NCBI RefSeq assembly: GCF_050624435.1
Contig: NC_134547.1
Span: 27,611,374-27,675,373 of the forward strand
Origin: Tenrec ecaudatus
Lineage: Eukaryota; Chordata; Mammalia; Afrosoricida; Tenrecidae
DNA length: 64,000 bases
Reading direction: 5' to 3'
The translations under genes and the position numbers were made by a program. The stretch's first letter is position 1. Every line of letters starts with the position of its first letter. Below the pieces are notes generated by a model. That model was not told where the DNA came from, ran no database searches, and saw only the letters and a list, made by a program, of their open reading frames with translations. Positions 1 through 10,842 of this stretch are shown here, one piece after another.

Positions 1-68
1 AAGAAATTGATATTTTAAAGAAAGAGAAATATCAGGCCTGCCTTGAAATGGAAATGATCAACAGTCAG
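1..68 (+). CDS. NINL: NINL internal exon (partial, 5' end cut by window)
   Basis: Read in the frame that reaches the splice donor in phase 0 (codons from base 3), this encodes 22 residues beginning EIDILKKEKYQ and ending MINSQ, rich in K and E as in a coiled coil. The exon ends CAG with donor GTTTAG at 69. The next exon begins SQKYKDQLSQLNHR, which I recognise as the C-terminal coiled-coil part of ninein-like protein, a centrosomal and basal-body protein that binds gamma-tubulin complexes and anchors microtubules. This exon alone is too short to identify; the call rests on its frame and position upstream of the other three exons. The rest of the gene lies to the left of the window. Confidence 0.65.
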
Positions 69-620
69 GTTTAGTATTACCACCTGATGTGAAGCTAATG
101 AACTTTTCTTTCTCTCTTTCTTTCTTTCTTTAAAAACTATTTTCGAATATTATAGAGGACTTTGTTCCTCAACGATTTCAGAATGCAGTAACTACCTCCC
201 TTGTCAAAAATCAGAAAGTTCGTGTGGATACATTACTGCCGTCAGGGACACCCCATTTTGGTGCTGCCAGCCATCCTGATAATTCTTAGAATCACATGTG
301 GCATTTATATCATGTCTTCTTGTCTCTTTCTCTCAGTCTATTCTTTATTTGGGAGACCATGGCACTTTTGAATATTACATGCAATTGTTTTGTTCCGTGT
401 CTTGAAGTTTGGGTTTGTCTAGTCATTGATAATAATTAGATTGAGATGAGGCTTCTTTGGCAGAAGTACAAGAGTAAGAGTTGTGCAGTCATCAGCACCA
501 TCAATGTCAGAACTCTTCCTTCTTCCACTCATTGTTAGCTTCCCACTTCCCGCATCCTCCCTGCCATGCCCCTAGCCAACTATCACTCCAGTTACTGTCT
601 CTAGAGATTTACATAGCCTG
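69..620. other. NINL intron start, mostly unassigned
   Basis: Intronic sequence after the donor at 69. It holds a short TTTC-rich microsatellite at about 104-131. I do not recognise a coding segment or a confident repeat family in the rest, although much of it may be decayed transposon. Confidence 0.5.
104..131 (+). repeat. TTTC-type microsatellite
   Basis: Imperfect TTTC/TTTCTC repeat of about 28 bases just inside the intron. It provides a pyrimidine-rich stretch, but no AG acceptor with an exon follows it. Confidence 0.8.
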
Positions 621-1229
621 GATTTCATACACAGAAAATCACACAAAGCACAAACAATGACAAAGCAAAACAGAGAAAAACCTCAGCCAAAAGAAAATAT
701 AAAATGTTAGAAACTGCCACCAGTTAGAACCTCCTTGGGAATTCAGCCAGTCTCAGCCAGAATCTTAACAGTGAGACACACTTTCACATAAACTAACAAG
801 TACTAGCAGACCCCTTAAAATCCCCTTTTTTAATTTATCAGAAAACCACTATAACCAGAACACCACTTATGATTATTTCTGTCACCTAAATCCTACTCAT
901 GTATTCCTATCTCCTATTCCTTCTACCCAGTCAGCTCTATCATTTCTTCCTCATCTCAACAGAATACAATTTCCAGTCCCTACCTGAACTTTCTCCACTA
1001 ACCCAAAGAGCAAGTCCTGTCCCTCCCTCCTCCACCTACTCACACACAATCCAGAACCTTACATACCATCTACAGTTGGATCACTATGCCATGCAAACAA
1101 CAGTCAGCAGTAGTAACCACAAAAATCAAGATAAACAAAAGTCAACAACTGAAGATTACGCAACTTCATTGGAATACACAGAAAGTGAAGACCTTAAATT
1201 ACCAGAAAGAGAATACAGGTGAATGATGT
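621..1229. other. A-rich intronic sequence, probably old L1
   Basis: The strand is A-rich and C-rich with few G, as in L1 coding strands, and it runs directly into the L1-like segment at 1230-1371. I cannot match it to a specific L1 region. The open frame at 899-1222 has no recognisable protein features and I do not treat it as a gene. Confidence 0.4.
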
Positions 1230-1371
1230 TTGTGACCATACAAGAGATTTGGGGATCAATTCTGAAAAAAGGAAGAAAGTGTGATACTAAAAACCTCACA
1301 CCCCAAAGAAACCGAGAAACAAAACAATGAGATAACAGAATTAAAAAACATTGTATGAGAACTGAGCAATA
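1230..1371 (+). mobile_element. old L1 fragment, left of nested insertion
   Basis: A-rich L1-like sequence ending in GAACTGAGCAATA. The same 13 bases, with one change, recur at 3939-3951, where similar A-rich sequence resumes. This segment and the one from 3939 were therefore contiguous before a younger L1 inserted between them. Confidence 0.6.
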
Positions 1372-1462
1372 CCGGTGTTCATCGCAGCACAGTTTACAAT
1401 TGCAAGGAGTTGGAAACAACCCAAATCCATCAACAGATGAATGGATTAAAAACCTATGGTAC

Positions 1463-1538
1463 AGATGTGCTTTACATAATTGATGTATGTATGGATTGTG
1501 CTAAGAGTTGTATGAGCCTCTAATAAAATGATTTAAAT
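1463..1538 (+). mobile_element. 76-bp L1 3'-tail insertion nested in L1
   Basis: A piece of only the last ~76 bases of an L1 (ATTGATGTATGTATGGATTG ... CTAATAAAATGATT) interrupts another L1. Flanks are AAAAACCTATGGTAC (1448-1462) and AAAAACTATGGTAC (1539-1552), a near-perfect target-site duplication. The uninterrupted L1 reads across this point in related copies ('ggattaaaa..ctatggtacatacatac'). Confidence 0.8.
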
Positions 1539-1830
1539 AAAAACTATGGTACATACATACACTGGAGTACTACACATCACTAAAAAGCAGTGATGAATGC
1601 ATGAAGCACCTTGCCACATGGGAAAAACTGGAGAAAATGATGCTAAACAAAGTAAGCCAAGCACAAAACACAAATACAACATGAGTCCGCTGAGGTAAAC
1701 TTAAAAAAAAATGCAAAAGAGACATAAGGAAAAAGCTACTGTATACAAACATTCCTGGGGTGATGTCCAGGTAGTATGGCAGGGGCCAGACCAAATCCAG
1801 GGATACATATGGTAGAAAATTAAAAAGGTT

Positions 1831-1841
1831 GGGGGGGGGGG
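1831..1841 (+). repeat. poly-G tract (11 G)
   Basis: Eleven consecutive G in the 3' UTR of the L1 at 1372-3938, a typical slippage-prone UTR tract. Confidence 0.9.
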
Positions 1842-3938
1842 AAGAAAATGAAATAAATGGGTAGCTGGGGAACAGGGAACTAACCCATCCAAGGGGAGGG
1901 TCTTGTTCATATCGTCGCCGGGAAAGAAGGACCAGACTTCTACCCCATGCTCCAAGATGTGAATGCAACATACTGGCATGAAGCAAGGAACCAGTAGAGA
2001 GGTCTGAGGGGTTGGCCCCAATCCCAACTACATGGACAGCAGCCCTTGCCCCCAGAAGAAAGTACTTCAGAGGATAGCATTGAAGCTACAGCTCCGAGAG
2101 AGGGACATGTCTGATCAGAGCAAATCGAAGCAAATGAAGGGGGAGGAAGAGAGACTGGAGCACATCCTGGCCCACCAAGCCTTAAGGACAATATCCCCAC
2201 TAAGAACAGCCAATGCACAGAGAGGACCATATGGCTGGTCCCACTATGAGACAGGACATCCCCCACTGACCCATAGCCCTATAGGGGACAACACTGGAGA
2301 CACAGTGTGGGAATTAGACCGATCTGACCCCACCACACTGAGGCAAAACATGAAGGGCATGCAACAGAACAGCAAGGGGAGCAGAGCAAGGAAGTCCCGA
2401 GGCATTATCAAAAATAGACTTTGGGTTCAGAGCATGGCACCCTATCAGGCTCAATCAGCAAACACTCGCAAATGTCAACAAACAGACCTTGAACTATTGA
2501 CAGGCTTTTCTTTTTTTTGTCATTTGTTTTTTGGTGGTGTTGTTTTGTTTTCTTTTTTTGCTTTGTTTTGTTCTGTCTTGTTTTTGTGTATATTATTATC
2601 TCTGCAGGTCTATCTAGATAAAATAGGTGGGATAAACAATCTGGAGGAGAAAACAATGGGACTGACAGTTCCGGGGGGACATGAGAGAGGGGAAGGTTGG
2701 GGAAAAGAAGTGGTTAACAAACCAAGGGACAAGAGAACAACAAGTGATCCAAAATCAGTGGTGAGGAGCGTGTAAGAGGCCTGGTAGGGCTTGATCATGG
2801 GTAATGTAACCGAGAGGAATTACTGAAACCCTAATGAAGGCTGAACATGAACAAGAGCAAAGTAAAAGGAAATAGAGGAAAGAACTGCAAGGCACATAGC
2901 ATTTATAGAGCTCTAAATATAGGCATGTACATATGTAAATATATTTATATATGATGATGGAGAAATAGAACTATGCATATATTTATAGGTTTAGTATTAA
3001 AGTAGCAGATGGACATTTGGCCCCTACTCAAGTACTCTCTCAATGTAAGAACACTTGTTCTATTAAACTGGCATTCCATGATGCTCACCTTCCAGACACA
3101 ATCACTGAAGGCAAATGTGGTGAAGAAAGTCAATGGTGTCGGCTATCAAAAGATATAGCATCTAGAGTCTTAAAGGTTTGAAGGTAAACAAGTGGCCTTC
3201 TAGGCCAACCAAAGCCCACATGGAAGAAGCACACCAGCCTGTGTGATCATGAAGTGTCAAAGGGATCAGGTATCAGGCATCAAAGAACAAAAAATAATAT
3301 CATTGTGAATGAGGGGAGTGCAGATTGGGGACCCAAAGCCCATCTGTAGGCAACTAGACACCCCTTACAGAAGGGTCACGGGGAGGAGATGGGCCAGTCA
3401 GGGTGCAGTGTAGCAATGATGAACATACAACTTTCCTCTATTTCTTAAATGTTTCCTCCCCACCACTATCATGATCCCAATTCTATCTTACAAATCTGGC
3501 TAGACCGGAGGATGTACACTGGTACAGATAGGAAATGAAAACACAGGGAATCCAGGATAGATGAACCCTTCAGGACCAGTGGTGGGAGTGGCAATACTGG
3601 GAGGGTGGAGGGAAGGTGGGGGTAGAAAGAGAGAACCAATTACAATGATCTACATATAACCCCCTCCCTGGGGGATGTACAACTGAAAAGTGGGTGAAGA
3701 GAGACGTTGAACAGTGTAAGACATGACTAATAATAATTTATAAATTATTAAGTGTTCATGAGAAAGGGGGGCAGGGAGGGAGGGTAAAAAATGAGCTCAT
3801 ACCAAGGACTCAAGTAGAAAGCAATGTTTTGAGAATGATGAGGGCAACAAATGTACAAATGTGCTGACACAATGGATGTATGAATGGATTGTGATAAAAG
3901 TAGTTTGAGCCCCCAATAAAATAATTACCCCCCAAAAA

Positions 3939-4960
3939 GAACTGAACAATAGAATGGAAGAAAATGAAAATTGAATCTATGAACTTGAAGACAACCATGC
4001 AGACTTCAGCAAATGAGAGAAACAAACAAAAAAGTAAAATAATCTGAAGTAAACCTGAGGATGATGTGAGAAACCATGAACAGAAGTAATGAATGTCTTG
4101 TTTGGAATACTGGAACGGGAAGAAACAAACAAATCTACATATAAATTAGTAAGAGAATTTGTGGAGGAAATTTTCCCCAGTACTATAAAGGAGGAGATAA
4201 TAACCATTCAGGAGACAGAGAGAACTCCAAGGAGGTTAGACCCGGGGGGTGGGGGTAGGGGACATGTATAGGAGGGCATCAGGACATATGATAGTCAAAA
4301 TATTCAACTTCAAGGAAAAGGAGAGAATCTTGAGAGCAGCTAGAGAGGGAAAAAGTCACCTTCAGAGGTAATCAGATTGGAATAAGCTCAGAGCTCTCAG
4401 CAGAAAATATGCAGGAAATAAGAAAATGGAGCAACATAGATCAAACTTTCAAAGTAAAAACCTGTCAACCAAAATCCTGTATCCAGCAAAGCGATATATC
4501 ACATATAAAGAAGAAATAAAGGTATTCCCAAACAAGGAAGTAGTTAGAGAATTCATAAAAACAAAACCAGCATTGCCGAAAACACTAACCATATCTCTAT
4601 GGTCAGAAAATCAACAGCACAAAAACATTATGAGATCGCCACAGTCCGTGCTACTATCCAGAAGTCAACACACTAAAACAACACCCAAAACAGTAGATCT
4701 AGACGGGAAACAAGGACATGAATAGATTCCTCCCTCCCAAACACAGATAATACAATATGATAGTAACTCACCTGCATTTGGAATTAATACCAATGAAAAT
4801 CAATGGGCTAAATACCCCAGTCAAAAGACAGAGTAGCCGACTGGATTAGGAAACAAGATCCATCAATCTGCTGCCTTCAAGAAACACACCTCAAACTCAC
4901 AGACAAAAACAGACTGAGAGTCAAAAGATGGAGAAAAATTTACTAAACCAATGACAATGA
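3939..4960 (+). mobile_element. old L1 fragment, right of nested insertion
   Basis: L1 sequence resuming after the TSD. It includes a segment (about 4290-4560) of the kind seen in old mammalian L1/HAL1 copies, with 'ATCCTGTATCCAGCAAAGC' and a following GAAGAAATAAAGGTATTCCC. At about 4870 it encodes CCLQETHLKLT, which contains the conserved QETHL motif of the L1 endonuclease domain. It then jumps (about 4960-4980) to the reverse-transcriptase region, so an internal deletion is present. Frames are broken throughout. Confidence 0.75.
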
Positions 4961-4974
4961 AAGGAAGACCTCAC

Positions 4975-5480
4975 ACAAATAGAAAACTACAAGCCAATAT
5001 CTCTCATGAACATAGATTCTCAACAAAATCCTGGCCAGTAGAATTCAACAACATATCAAAATAATAATAATACTTCATGCCCAAATGGGATTCATACCAC
5101 CATATAAACAAAATATAGAAGAACCAGATGATCATATTGATGGATGTAGAAAAAGCATTTGACAATATCCAACATCCATTCCTAATAAAAACAATAATTA
5201 AATATAAGGAAATTCTTCAATATACTAAAGTCCATATCTTAATATCCAACAGCCAGTATCATACTGGATGGAGAAAAGCTGAAATCATTGCAATTGAAAA
5301 TGGGAACCAGACAAAGATGCCCATTATCCCCACTTTTATTCAGCATTGTGTTAGATCCTAGCCAGAATCAAAAGGCAACAAGAGATTAAGGGAGTGCAAT
5401 TGGGCAAAGAGAAATTAAGCTCTAGTTATTTGCAGATGGTATGATTTTATAGAGAGAGAAAAACCCAAGGTCTCCACAAA
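4975..5480 (+). pseudogene. L1 ORF2 reverse-transcriptase fragment (broken)
   Basis: Degenerate L1 ORF2. The stretch at 5128-5361 encodes MIILMDVEKAFDNIQHPFLI, matching the first catalytic-aspartate block of L1 reverse transcriptase (consensus form D-A-E-K-A-F-D). After several frame breaks, 'TTATTTGCAGATGGTATGAT' at about 5427 corresponds to the FADDM catalytic block, with the second D changed to G. It is a non-functional remnant in the NINL intron. Confidence 0.85.
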
Positions 5481-5489
5481 ACCCTGTTG

Positions 5490-6215
5490 GAAATAATTGG
5501 AGCTTGTTTCAAATAAGCACCCATCTAAGTGAGATGTCAGTAAACTCACCTGGAAGAAGCACACGATCATCGATGATCCAAGGATTATCAATTATATAAA
5601 CCAGATCTGAAGAAGGGAGTGCTGTCAGAGCTGAAATTTGTGACATTCTGGTGTTCACAAAGCTATGGCTGACAGTGGGAGCCCAAAATACATGTTCAGG
5701 TTCTCCACAGGGAATAAGCCTCCAGTGGCCCCCCTCTGACTATCACTGAGAGATAGGAATAACCTGGTTATCAGGCAGCTGGTATTGGAAAGACGATTAT
5801 AGTAAATTAAAATGATAAATAGGGCTTGAATGGTTAAAATCTTGTTATTTGAGCTCCCTTTAGATACACTTTGACTTTTATCTAGTTTTTAATATTTTCT
5901 GGGTTTTGCTATTGTTTTCTAGATTAGGTCTTATCTCTGCTGTATTTTGTTATTGTGGTACCTTTCTTGATTCTCTGTTATGTATCTTTCTGTGTTTGGG
6001 GGTTTATCAAACCCAGATTGGGTGAATCTGTAGAGGTAATAACTGGAGTAAGAGTTCTTGGGGTGTATTGATGGGGAGGAAAGAGGTAATGGGGAGCTGA
6101 TATCACGTAGTATGAAAAGGAAGAAATTGATTATATGCAGTAATTGCACAACGCTGCTTGATCTGATAGAGCTATTGGTATGATGTCTGGATTATGCCCT
6201 AATAAAATGATCTGG
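5490..6215 (+). mobile_element. L1-type 3' UTR, second subfamily
   Basis: Non-coding LINE tail that includes CCATCTAAGTGAGATGTCAG and GGAAGAAGCACAC and ends CCCTAATAAAATGATCTGGG. It is homologous, in the opposite orientation, to 15261-16500 and differs from the 3' UTR type at 1372-3938. The closing part (TGCTTGATCTGATAGAG ...) is also found in altered form at about 10480-10535. Confidence 0.7.
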
Positions 6216-6900
6216 GAAAAACATAAATTTTAAAAAATCAATTTTCATTTACATCAGGGCTATCACATTTTTAACAAAACTCAAGTGAATATTCCCAAAT
6301 TAATTAAGTTTTCCCACAAGTTTACAGGAATGCTGCTGCTCCACATAACACAATACTTTTTAGCGTTTTAATGAAGGTCGGGAAGACCTCAAAGATGAAT
6401 TCAAGGCAAGTCACCTCAGAAGGCTTTGGAGACTCTCTTTCTGGGTTTCAAAGGAATCCTCTTTATATTTTCTCAAGGATGATCACAGAGACTTCTCAGG
6501 AAGACATCTGAAGAGAATGGAAAGCTGCGCTGGGGAGGAGGAAGAAGGACAGGAAAATGTACCACGGCGTGTGTTCTGTTACGGCGCCATACCTGCTCCT
6601 CCTGGAGGGTAGCAAGGACTGTCTGACGAGCTCCTCATTGGGAACGACCCATCCACCTGACGCAGCCTTATCTGCCTTCCACACTGCTCTGTGTTCCCAA
6701 GCTCAGAGGACATTTAAAACGAACATGATTTGCATCCCTTGAACATGACAAAACTCCCATTTGACATGACATAAATTGAAGAGTGAGAATTCTTTGGGAA
6801 ATGAATAGAAAGATGAAAACACTTCAGAAGCATATAGGCATAGATAAAGATATGACATGAAACAGTAGCTTCATATTTTGATAGTTTTGTTTAATTAAGG
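6216..6900. other. unassigned intron sequence
   Basis: I see no exon, RNA gene or recognisable repeat here. Short open frames on both strands (6496-6742) overlap each other and have no recognisable content. Confidence 0.5.
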
Positions 6901-7050
6901 TTTCTTTTTTTAATCATTTTATTGGGGGCTCATACAACTTATCACATTCCATACATACATTCATTGTGTCAAGCACATTCATACATATGTTTCCATAATC
7001 ATTTTTAACAAGTTTCTATTATACAATGCTTTTATACTTACCCTTGTGTG
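6901..7050 (-). mobile_element. L1 3'-tail fragment, minus strand
   Basis: Contains AATCATTTTATTGGGGGCTC, the reverse complement of the L1 tail 'gagcccccaataaaatgatt', followed by the reverse of the 'cacaatgaatgtatgtatgg' segment. It is a short tail-only insertion like those at 1463 and 8942. Confidence 0.8.
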
Positions 7051-7602
7051 TGCATATTAAACCTACAAGATAAAAATGATATGATTCTGCTCATTGCTGA
7101 ACCATAGGTATTCACACCAGCGTGGGAATACCTTGGAACTGTGGTTGATCTCTCCCCTGAAAACTAATTGTTGTGAGAAAAAAAGAAAGGCAATCCAACA
7201 AAAATGTAATTTGATTCTTTTAAATTGTAATTTATTGAAAGATGCTCCTGACCAGTGGTTGACAGTAACTGAAATCTCTATGGTGAAAAACTGAGAAATT
7301 TTCTAGCAACTGTTGGAACACACGGCCATTTGTGTATACACCAAGAGGACATCTGTCAGACACTCTAATTTCCTGGCCCAGTGGTACTGAGAATATCAAC
7401 AACTTTACTGCCAGATAGATTTGAATATCAGGGACAGGTCAGAGGTCCTTTTGAAGAGATTCATATGCTTTAAGTTTCTTCCTCCCCCCCCCCCTTAACA
7501 CGATGTTTTAAATAACTTAGATAAAAGTGGGAGGCCTTCAGAACAGTGGTTTGAATGTTCTTAATGGTCTAGATGTATTCTCACTTCTTCTCAGGAATAA
7601 AG
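7051..7602. other. unassigned intron sequence with poly-C tract
   Basis: No exon recognised. An 11-base poly-C tract lies at 7484-7494. The remainder looks like ordinary intron. Confidence 0.5.
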
Positions 7603-7801
7603 CAGAGTTCTCAACTTCAGCATCATTGCTGTGTGAGACTGGATAAGTCTGTATAGGGGCTGTCCTATACACTGTAGGATATTTAGTAGCATTTCTACAT
7701 GTCAGTAGCCACCCCTACCTACCCCAATTATGACAATGAAAAATGCCTCCAGATGTTGCCACGTCCCACAGTGAGACAAAATTACCCCTCATTAACCACT
7801 G
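7603..7801 (-). mobile_element. MER5A-like hAT-Charlie non-autonomous element
   Basis: About 199 bp, matching the MER5A pattern in reverse orientation. It begins CAGAGTTCTCAACTTC, contains 'GGGGCTGTCCTATACACTGT' and 'TGCCTCCAGATGTTGCC', and ends TTAACCACTG. These ends correspond to the CAGTGGTTCTCAA terminal inverted repeats. It is an old mammal-wide DNA transposon, ending 61 bp upstream of the next NINL exon. Confidence 0.85.
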
Positions 7802-7862
7802 AAAGGATCTGCTGGGGCTTCGTTTTTGTTTTCAATCATTGTTTTACCCTTTTTTGCTCTAG

Positions 7863-8021
7863 AGTCAGAAATACAAGGATCAGTTATCTCAGCTCAACCA
7901 TAGGATCCTTCACCTGGGTGAGGAGGCCTTTGTCCACAAGGCTCAAAATGAGAAAAATCAAGTACCCGTTCAGTTGCTGACACTGAAGATGGATCGGGCT
8001 GGTCACCAGGTGAAAGAGCAG
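7863..8021 (+). CDS. NINL: NINL exon (C-terminal coiled coil)
   Basis: 53 codons, open and phase 0 at both ends, with acceptor TTTTTTGCTCTAG before 7863 and donor GTGAGT at 8022. The peptide starts SQKYKDQLSQLNHRILHLGE and continues EEAFVHKAQNEKNQV. I recognise this as the NINL coiled-coil segment that in human reads very similarly (NQKYKDQLSQLNHR...). It belongs to the C-terminal half, which in human NINL forms the coiled coils used for dimerisation and partner binding at centrosomes and cilia. Residues toward the exon end (LKMDRAGHQVKEQ) are more diverged from the human protein as I remember it. The longer open frame that overlaps this exon (7699-7980) is in another frame and is spurious. 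Confidence 0.85.
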
Positions 8022-8239
8022 GTGAGTGGGCAGTGCAGAGTGGGAATATGAGAGCAACAACTTAAAGATATGGAGACATACACTGCCCCACACATAGCCA
8101 GGAAGCCTGGGGGAAAAGAACATGGAATATCAGTTTTTTATAAATCTGCTTTATTTAGAAGAGTAGCATAAAGGAATTAAATCTTAAAAAGAGAGTAAAT
8201 TCCTACAACCTTTCTGAAAAGACAAGTTGAAAATATAGA
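8022..8239. other. intron start after NINL exon
   Basis: Intron from a consensus GTGAGT donor, with no recognised features before L1 sequence begins at about 8240. Confidence 0.5.
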
Positions 8240-8941
8240 TAGCAAGAGCCTCAAGAATCTCATTATAAGAAGTGAAACTTCACTGTTTGCAAATAATATG
8301 ATTTTATATATTGAGAATCCTAAAGGGTCCACAAGAGACTAGCTGGAAGTCATAGAGGAGTTTAGTAGAGTAGCAGTATACAAGAGTAACAATTGACTTC
8401 TTCTATACCAGGGATGGGGGTACAGAAAAAGATACCAAGGAATCAGTATCCTTTGCAAAAGCTGAAATACCTGGGAATAAACTTAACCAAAAACCAAGAC
8501 TTGTACGAAGAAAACTATAGAACATTACTATAAGAAGCCAACCGGGATCTACACAAATGGAAGCATATTCCGTGTTTGTGGATCAGAAGACTCAGTATTG
8601 TGAGAATGTTGATACTATCTAAAACAATCTACAAATAAAATGCATTGCCGATCCAAATTCTAACATCATTCTTCAAAGAAATGGAAACACTGATTATTAA
8701 CTCCATATAAAAAGGGAAGAAACCCAGGATAAGCAAAGAACTCCCCAAGAAAAAGAACAAAGCAGGTGATCTCACATTACTTGACCCCAAAACCTACTTA
8801 TACAGCCACAGTTGTCAAAACAGTCTGATACTGGTATACTGATACATGCTCCCTGTCACTAGCCACCCAGGAAATGCGAGTCAAAATGACCATAAGATCC
8901 CACCTAATGCCCATAACTAGCCCAATTAAAAAAAACCAGAA
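8240..8941 (+). pseudogene. L1 ORF2 fragment (broken)
   Basis: Encodes, with frame breaks, typical L1 ORF2 blocks downstream of the catalytic site: NNMILYIENPKG (8289-8324), then KYLGINL-like, DLYEENYRTLL-like and WKHI-like segments. It ends where a 171-bp tail fragment has inserted and resumes at 9113. It is non-functional. Confidence 0.85.
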
Positions 8942-9112
8942 TGTGAAAGGGAGGATAGGGCGGAGGTAGGGGGAGGAATGAGGAGCTGATGCCAAGGGCT
9001 CAAGTAGAAAGAAAATATTTTGAAAATGATGATGGCAACAAATGAACAAATGTGCTTGACACAATGGAAGGATTACAATAAGTTGTACAAGTCCCCAATA
9101 AAATGATTTTTC
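8942..9112 (+). mobile_element. 171-bp L1 3'-tail insertion nested in L1
   Basis: A short L1 3' end ('GAGGAGCTGATGCCAAGGGC' ... 'CCCCAATAAAATGATTTTTC') splits the surrounding L1. Flanks AAAAAAACCAGAA (to 8941) and AAAAGAAACAGAA (9113-9125) look like a decayed target-site duplication. Confidence 0.75.
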
Positions 9113-10180
9113 AAAAGAAACAGAACAACAAATGTTGGAGAGTGTGTGGTGAGATAGGAACTCTTATCCCCTGCTGGTGGACTGGTAAATATGTACAGGC
9201 ACTCTGGAAGGCAGTATGGCGATACCTAAAACAGATGGCAACTGAACTACCATATGATCCAGCAATACCATTGCTGGTATGTACCCCAAAGAAATAAGAA
9301 GCAGATCACGGACAGATGTTTCCCTCCCCTATGGTCATCACAGCAGAGTTCATAGTAGCAAAAAGCTGGTGGGTGGGCAGGAAGAAGCTGGAAACAGCCT
9401 ACATTACCATCAGTACAAGAGTGGATAAAAACTCTGGTACATACATACAATGGAATACATCCCTAAAAACAGCAATGAAACACCTCAAGTTGTAGAGGCA
9501 TCTGGAAGATATTATGCTGAGTGAAGCTAGTCAAGCACAGAAGGATAAACACTGTGTGAGTCCACGATAATAGGAACATGCAGCAGAACGGGCACAAGTT
9601 CAAGTGTGCAGGCCATCCAGTCGTCTGGCTGGGGACCAGGCAGGCCGCTAAAGAGCCACACATCATCTGCTCAAAGTAAGTATCATGTAGGTCACTTGGC
9701 CGAAGGTCACCTCATGAGAGCTGGAATCAGATGGATGGGGTGGGGTTGATGCTGGTCCCTGAGAGGTAGCCATGTGGATTTGGGGTGAGGTCTCCCAGAG
9801 AGGGAATCAGCCCTGTCAGAGGAATGGGGCTTACTGATGCGAGGGGCAGCACAGGAAAGAAGAAAGGCAATGGTCAAATTTGGGGGAACATAGGTGCATG
9901 CCTGTTGAGGGGAGAAGAGGGAGGGCTGACATTGTGGGGGGAGGGGTGTCCAGTGAGGTTGCTCTTGGGAGGACCTGATGCAGAGGGGTTAAGTGGAGAG
10001 CAAATGCTTTGAGAGTGATTAGGGCAAAGAATGTATGGATGTGCTTTATACAATTGATGTATGTATATGTATGGATTGTGATAAGAGTTGTATGAGCCCC
10101 TAATAAATTGTTTAAAAAATAATAATAAATTTTTTTAAAGTTGTATGAGCCACTAATAAAATGATTTTTTAAAATACTGT
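9113..10180 (+). mobile_element. L1 3' end and 3' UTR (resumes after nested insertion)
   Basis: Continues the L1 at 8240-8941. The segment at about 9116-9300 (AACAAATGTTGGAGAGTGTG ... CATATGATCCAGCAATACCA) is the standard end region of mammalian L1. It is followed by a G-rich 3' UTR (9700-10010) and the tail ATGAGCCCCTAATAAATTG at about 10092, with a second partial tail (GAGCCACTAATAAAATG) at 10147. Confidence 0.8.
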
Positions 10181-10189
10181 AAAAAAAGA

Positions 10190-10737
10190 AACCAAACTTG
10201 ACCAACAGTTACCATGGGTGAAGGGGAAAGATCTGTTGCTTTGGGAGCATTGAGTTTCTGTCACTGTGGTCGATAGTTTGAAAAAGGATAACAATGATAG
10301 TTGTACAACATGAAGAATATTATTGAGCCTCTTCTCGCTCTGAATTATACAACTAGAAGTTGTGCAATTGGAAAATATTTCTGTATATTTGTGCCACAGT
10401 TAGAAAAAATAAGTACATGAATTACAATGAGTACAAGGAAGAAGAAAAAGGTTTTGAATTAAATATTGTAACAATTGGACAACTTTTCTTGATCTGATTG
10501 AATTGTATGACGTGGGTGAAGTGCTAATACAACTGTTTTAAAAGATGTGATGCAAAACAATAATATGGATTATTCGGGAGAACATGATGCTGAGTGAAAT
10601 TAGTCAATCACAAGAGACAGATATTGTATGGGACCACTACTGCAAACGGTTTTCATATTGAAAAATAAATAACGAGATAGAAAGAAACTCCATGTGGTTA
10701 CAGATCAGATCAGGTTTTCTGGGATGTTAGAATTACA
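10190..10737 (+). mobile_element. L1-derived fragments
   Basis: Two pieces. About 10190-10540 ends with CTTGATCTGATTGAATTG ... GTGCTAATACAACTG, related to the tail at 6140-6215. About 10565-10670 has ATGCTGAGTGAAATTAGTCA, a motif of L1 3' ends. The boundaries are approximate. Confidence 0.6.
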
Positions 10738-10842
10738 GAGTCAGATCATGACCAAGAAAGCCCCATGGAGCACTTCAACTCTGACAAATACATGTGTTGC
10801 CGTGAGTTAGAACTAACTCCACAGCATCAGTTTTCGTTATTA
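10738..10842 (+). mobile_element. AfroSINE fragment (3' half)
   Basis: Contains AAGCCCCATGGAGCACTTC, GTTGCCGTGAGTTAGAACT and AACTCCACAGCATC. These match the AfroSINE 3' half (typically 'ggtcgccatgagtcggaatcgactc' in intact copies). AfroSINEs are tRNA-derived SINEs restricted to Afrotheria. Confidence 0.75.

Larger units (their letters stand above)
1372..3938 (+). mobile_element. 5'-truncated L1 with long 3' UTR, flanked by TSDs
   Basis: About 2.57 kb. It starts in the end region of L1, with the 'tttacaattgcaaggagttggaaacaacccaaatccatcaac' type segment (given here only as description; core TTGGAAACAACCCAAAT). It continues through a long 3' UTR containing a poly-G tract, a T-rich tract at about 2507-2590 and the segment from about 2712. 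It ends in the afrotherian L1 tail around 3850-3930, with CAATAAAATAATT. Target-site duplications are GAACTGAGCAATA (1359-1371) and GAACTGAACAATA (3939-3951), 12 of 13 matching. The part from about 2714 is homologous to the L1 at 17722-18982. The 247-codon open frame at 2032-2775 lies in this UTR and resembles no protein I know. Confidence 0.85.

Noticed and set aside
899..1222. 107-codon open frame
   Set aside because: A-rich intron or L1-like DNA with no motif, splice context or recognisable homology.
2032..2775. 247-codon open frame, the longest in the window
   Set aside because: It lies in the 3' UTR of a 5'-truncated L1, includes a stretch translated from a T-rich tract that only looks like a membrane segment, and has no recognisable domain.
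7699..7980. 93-codon open frame overlapping the NINL exon
   Set aside because: It reads the MER5A element and then the exon in a different frame. The true exon frame gives the recognisable SQKYKDQLSQLNHR peptide with correct splice sites.
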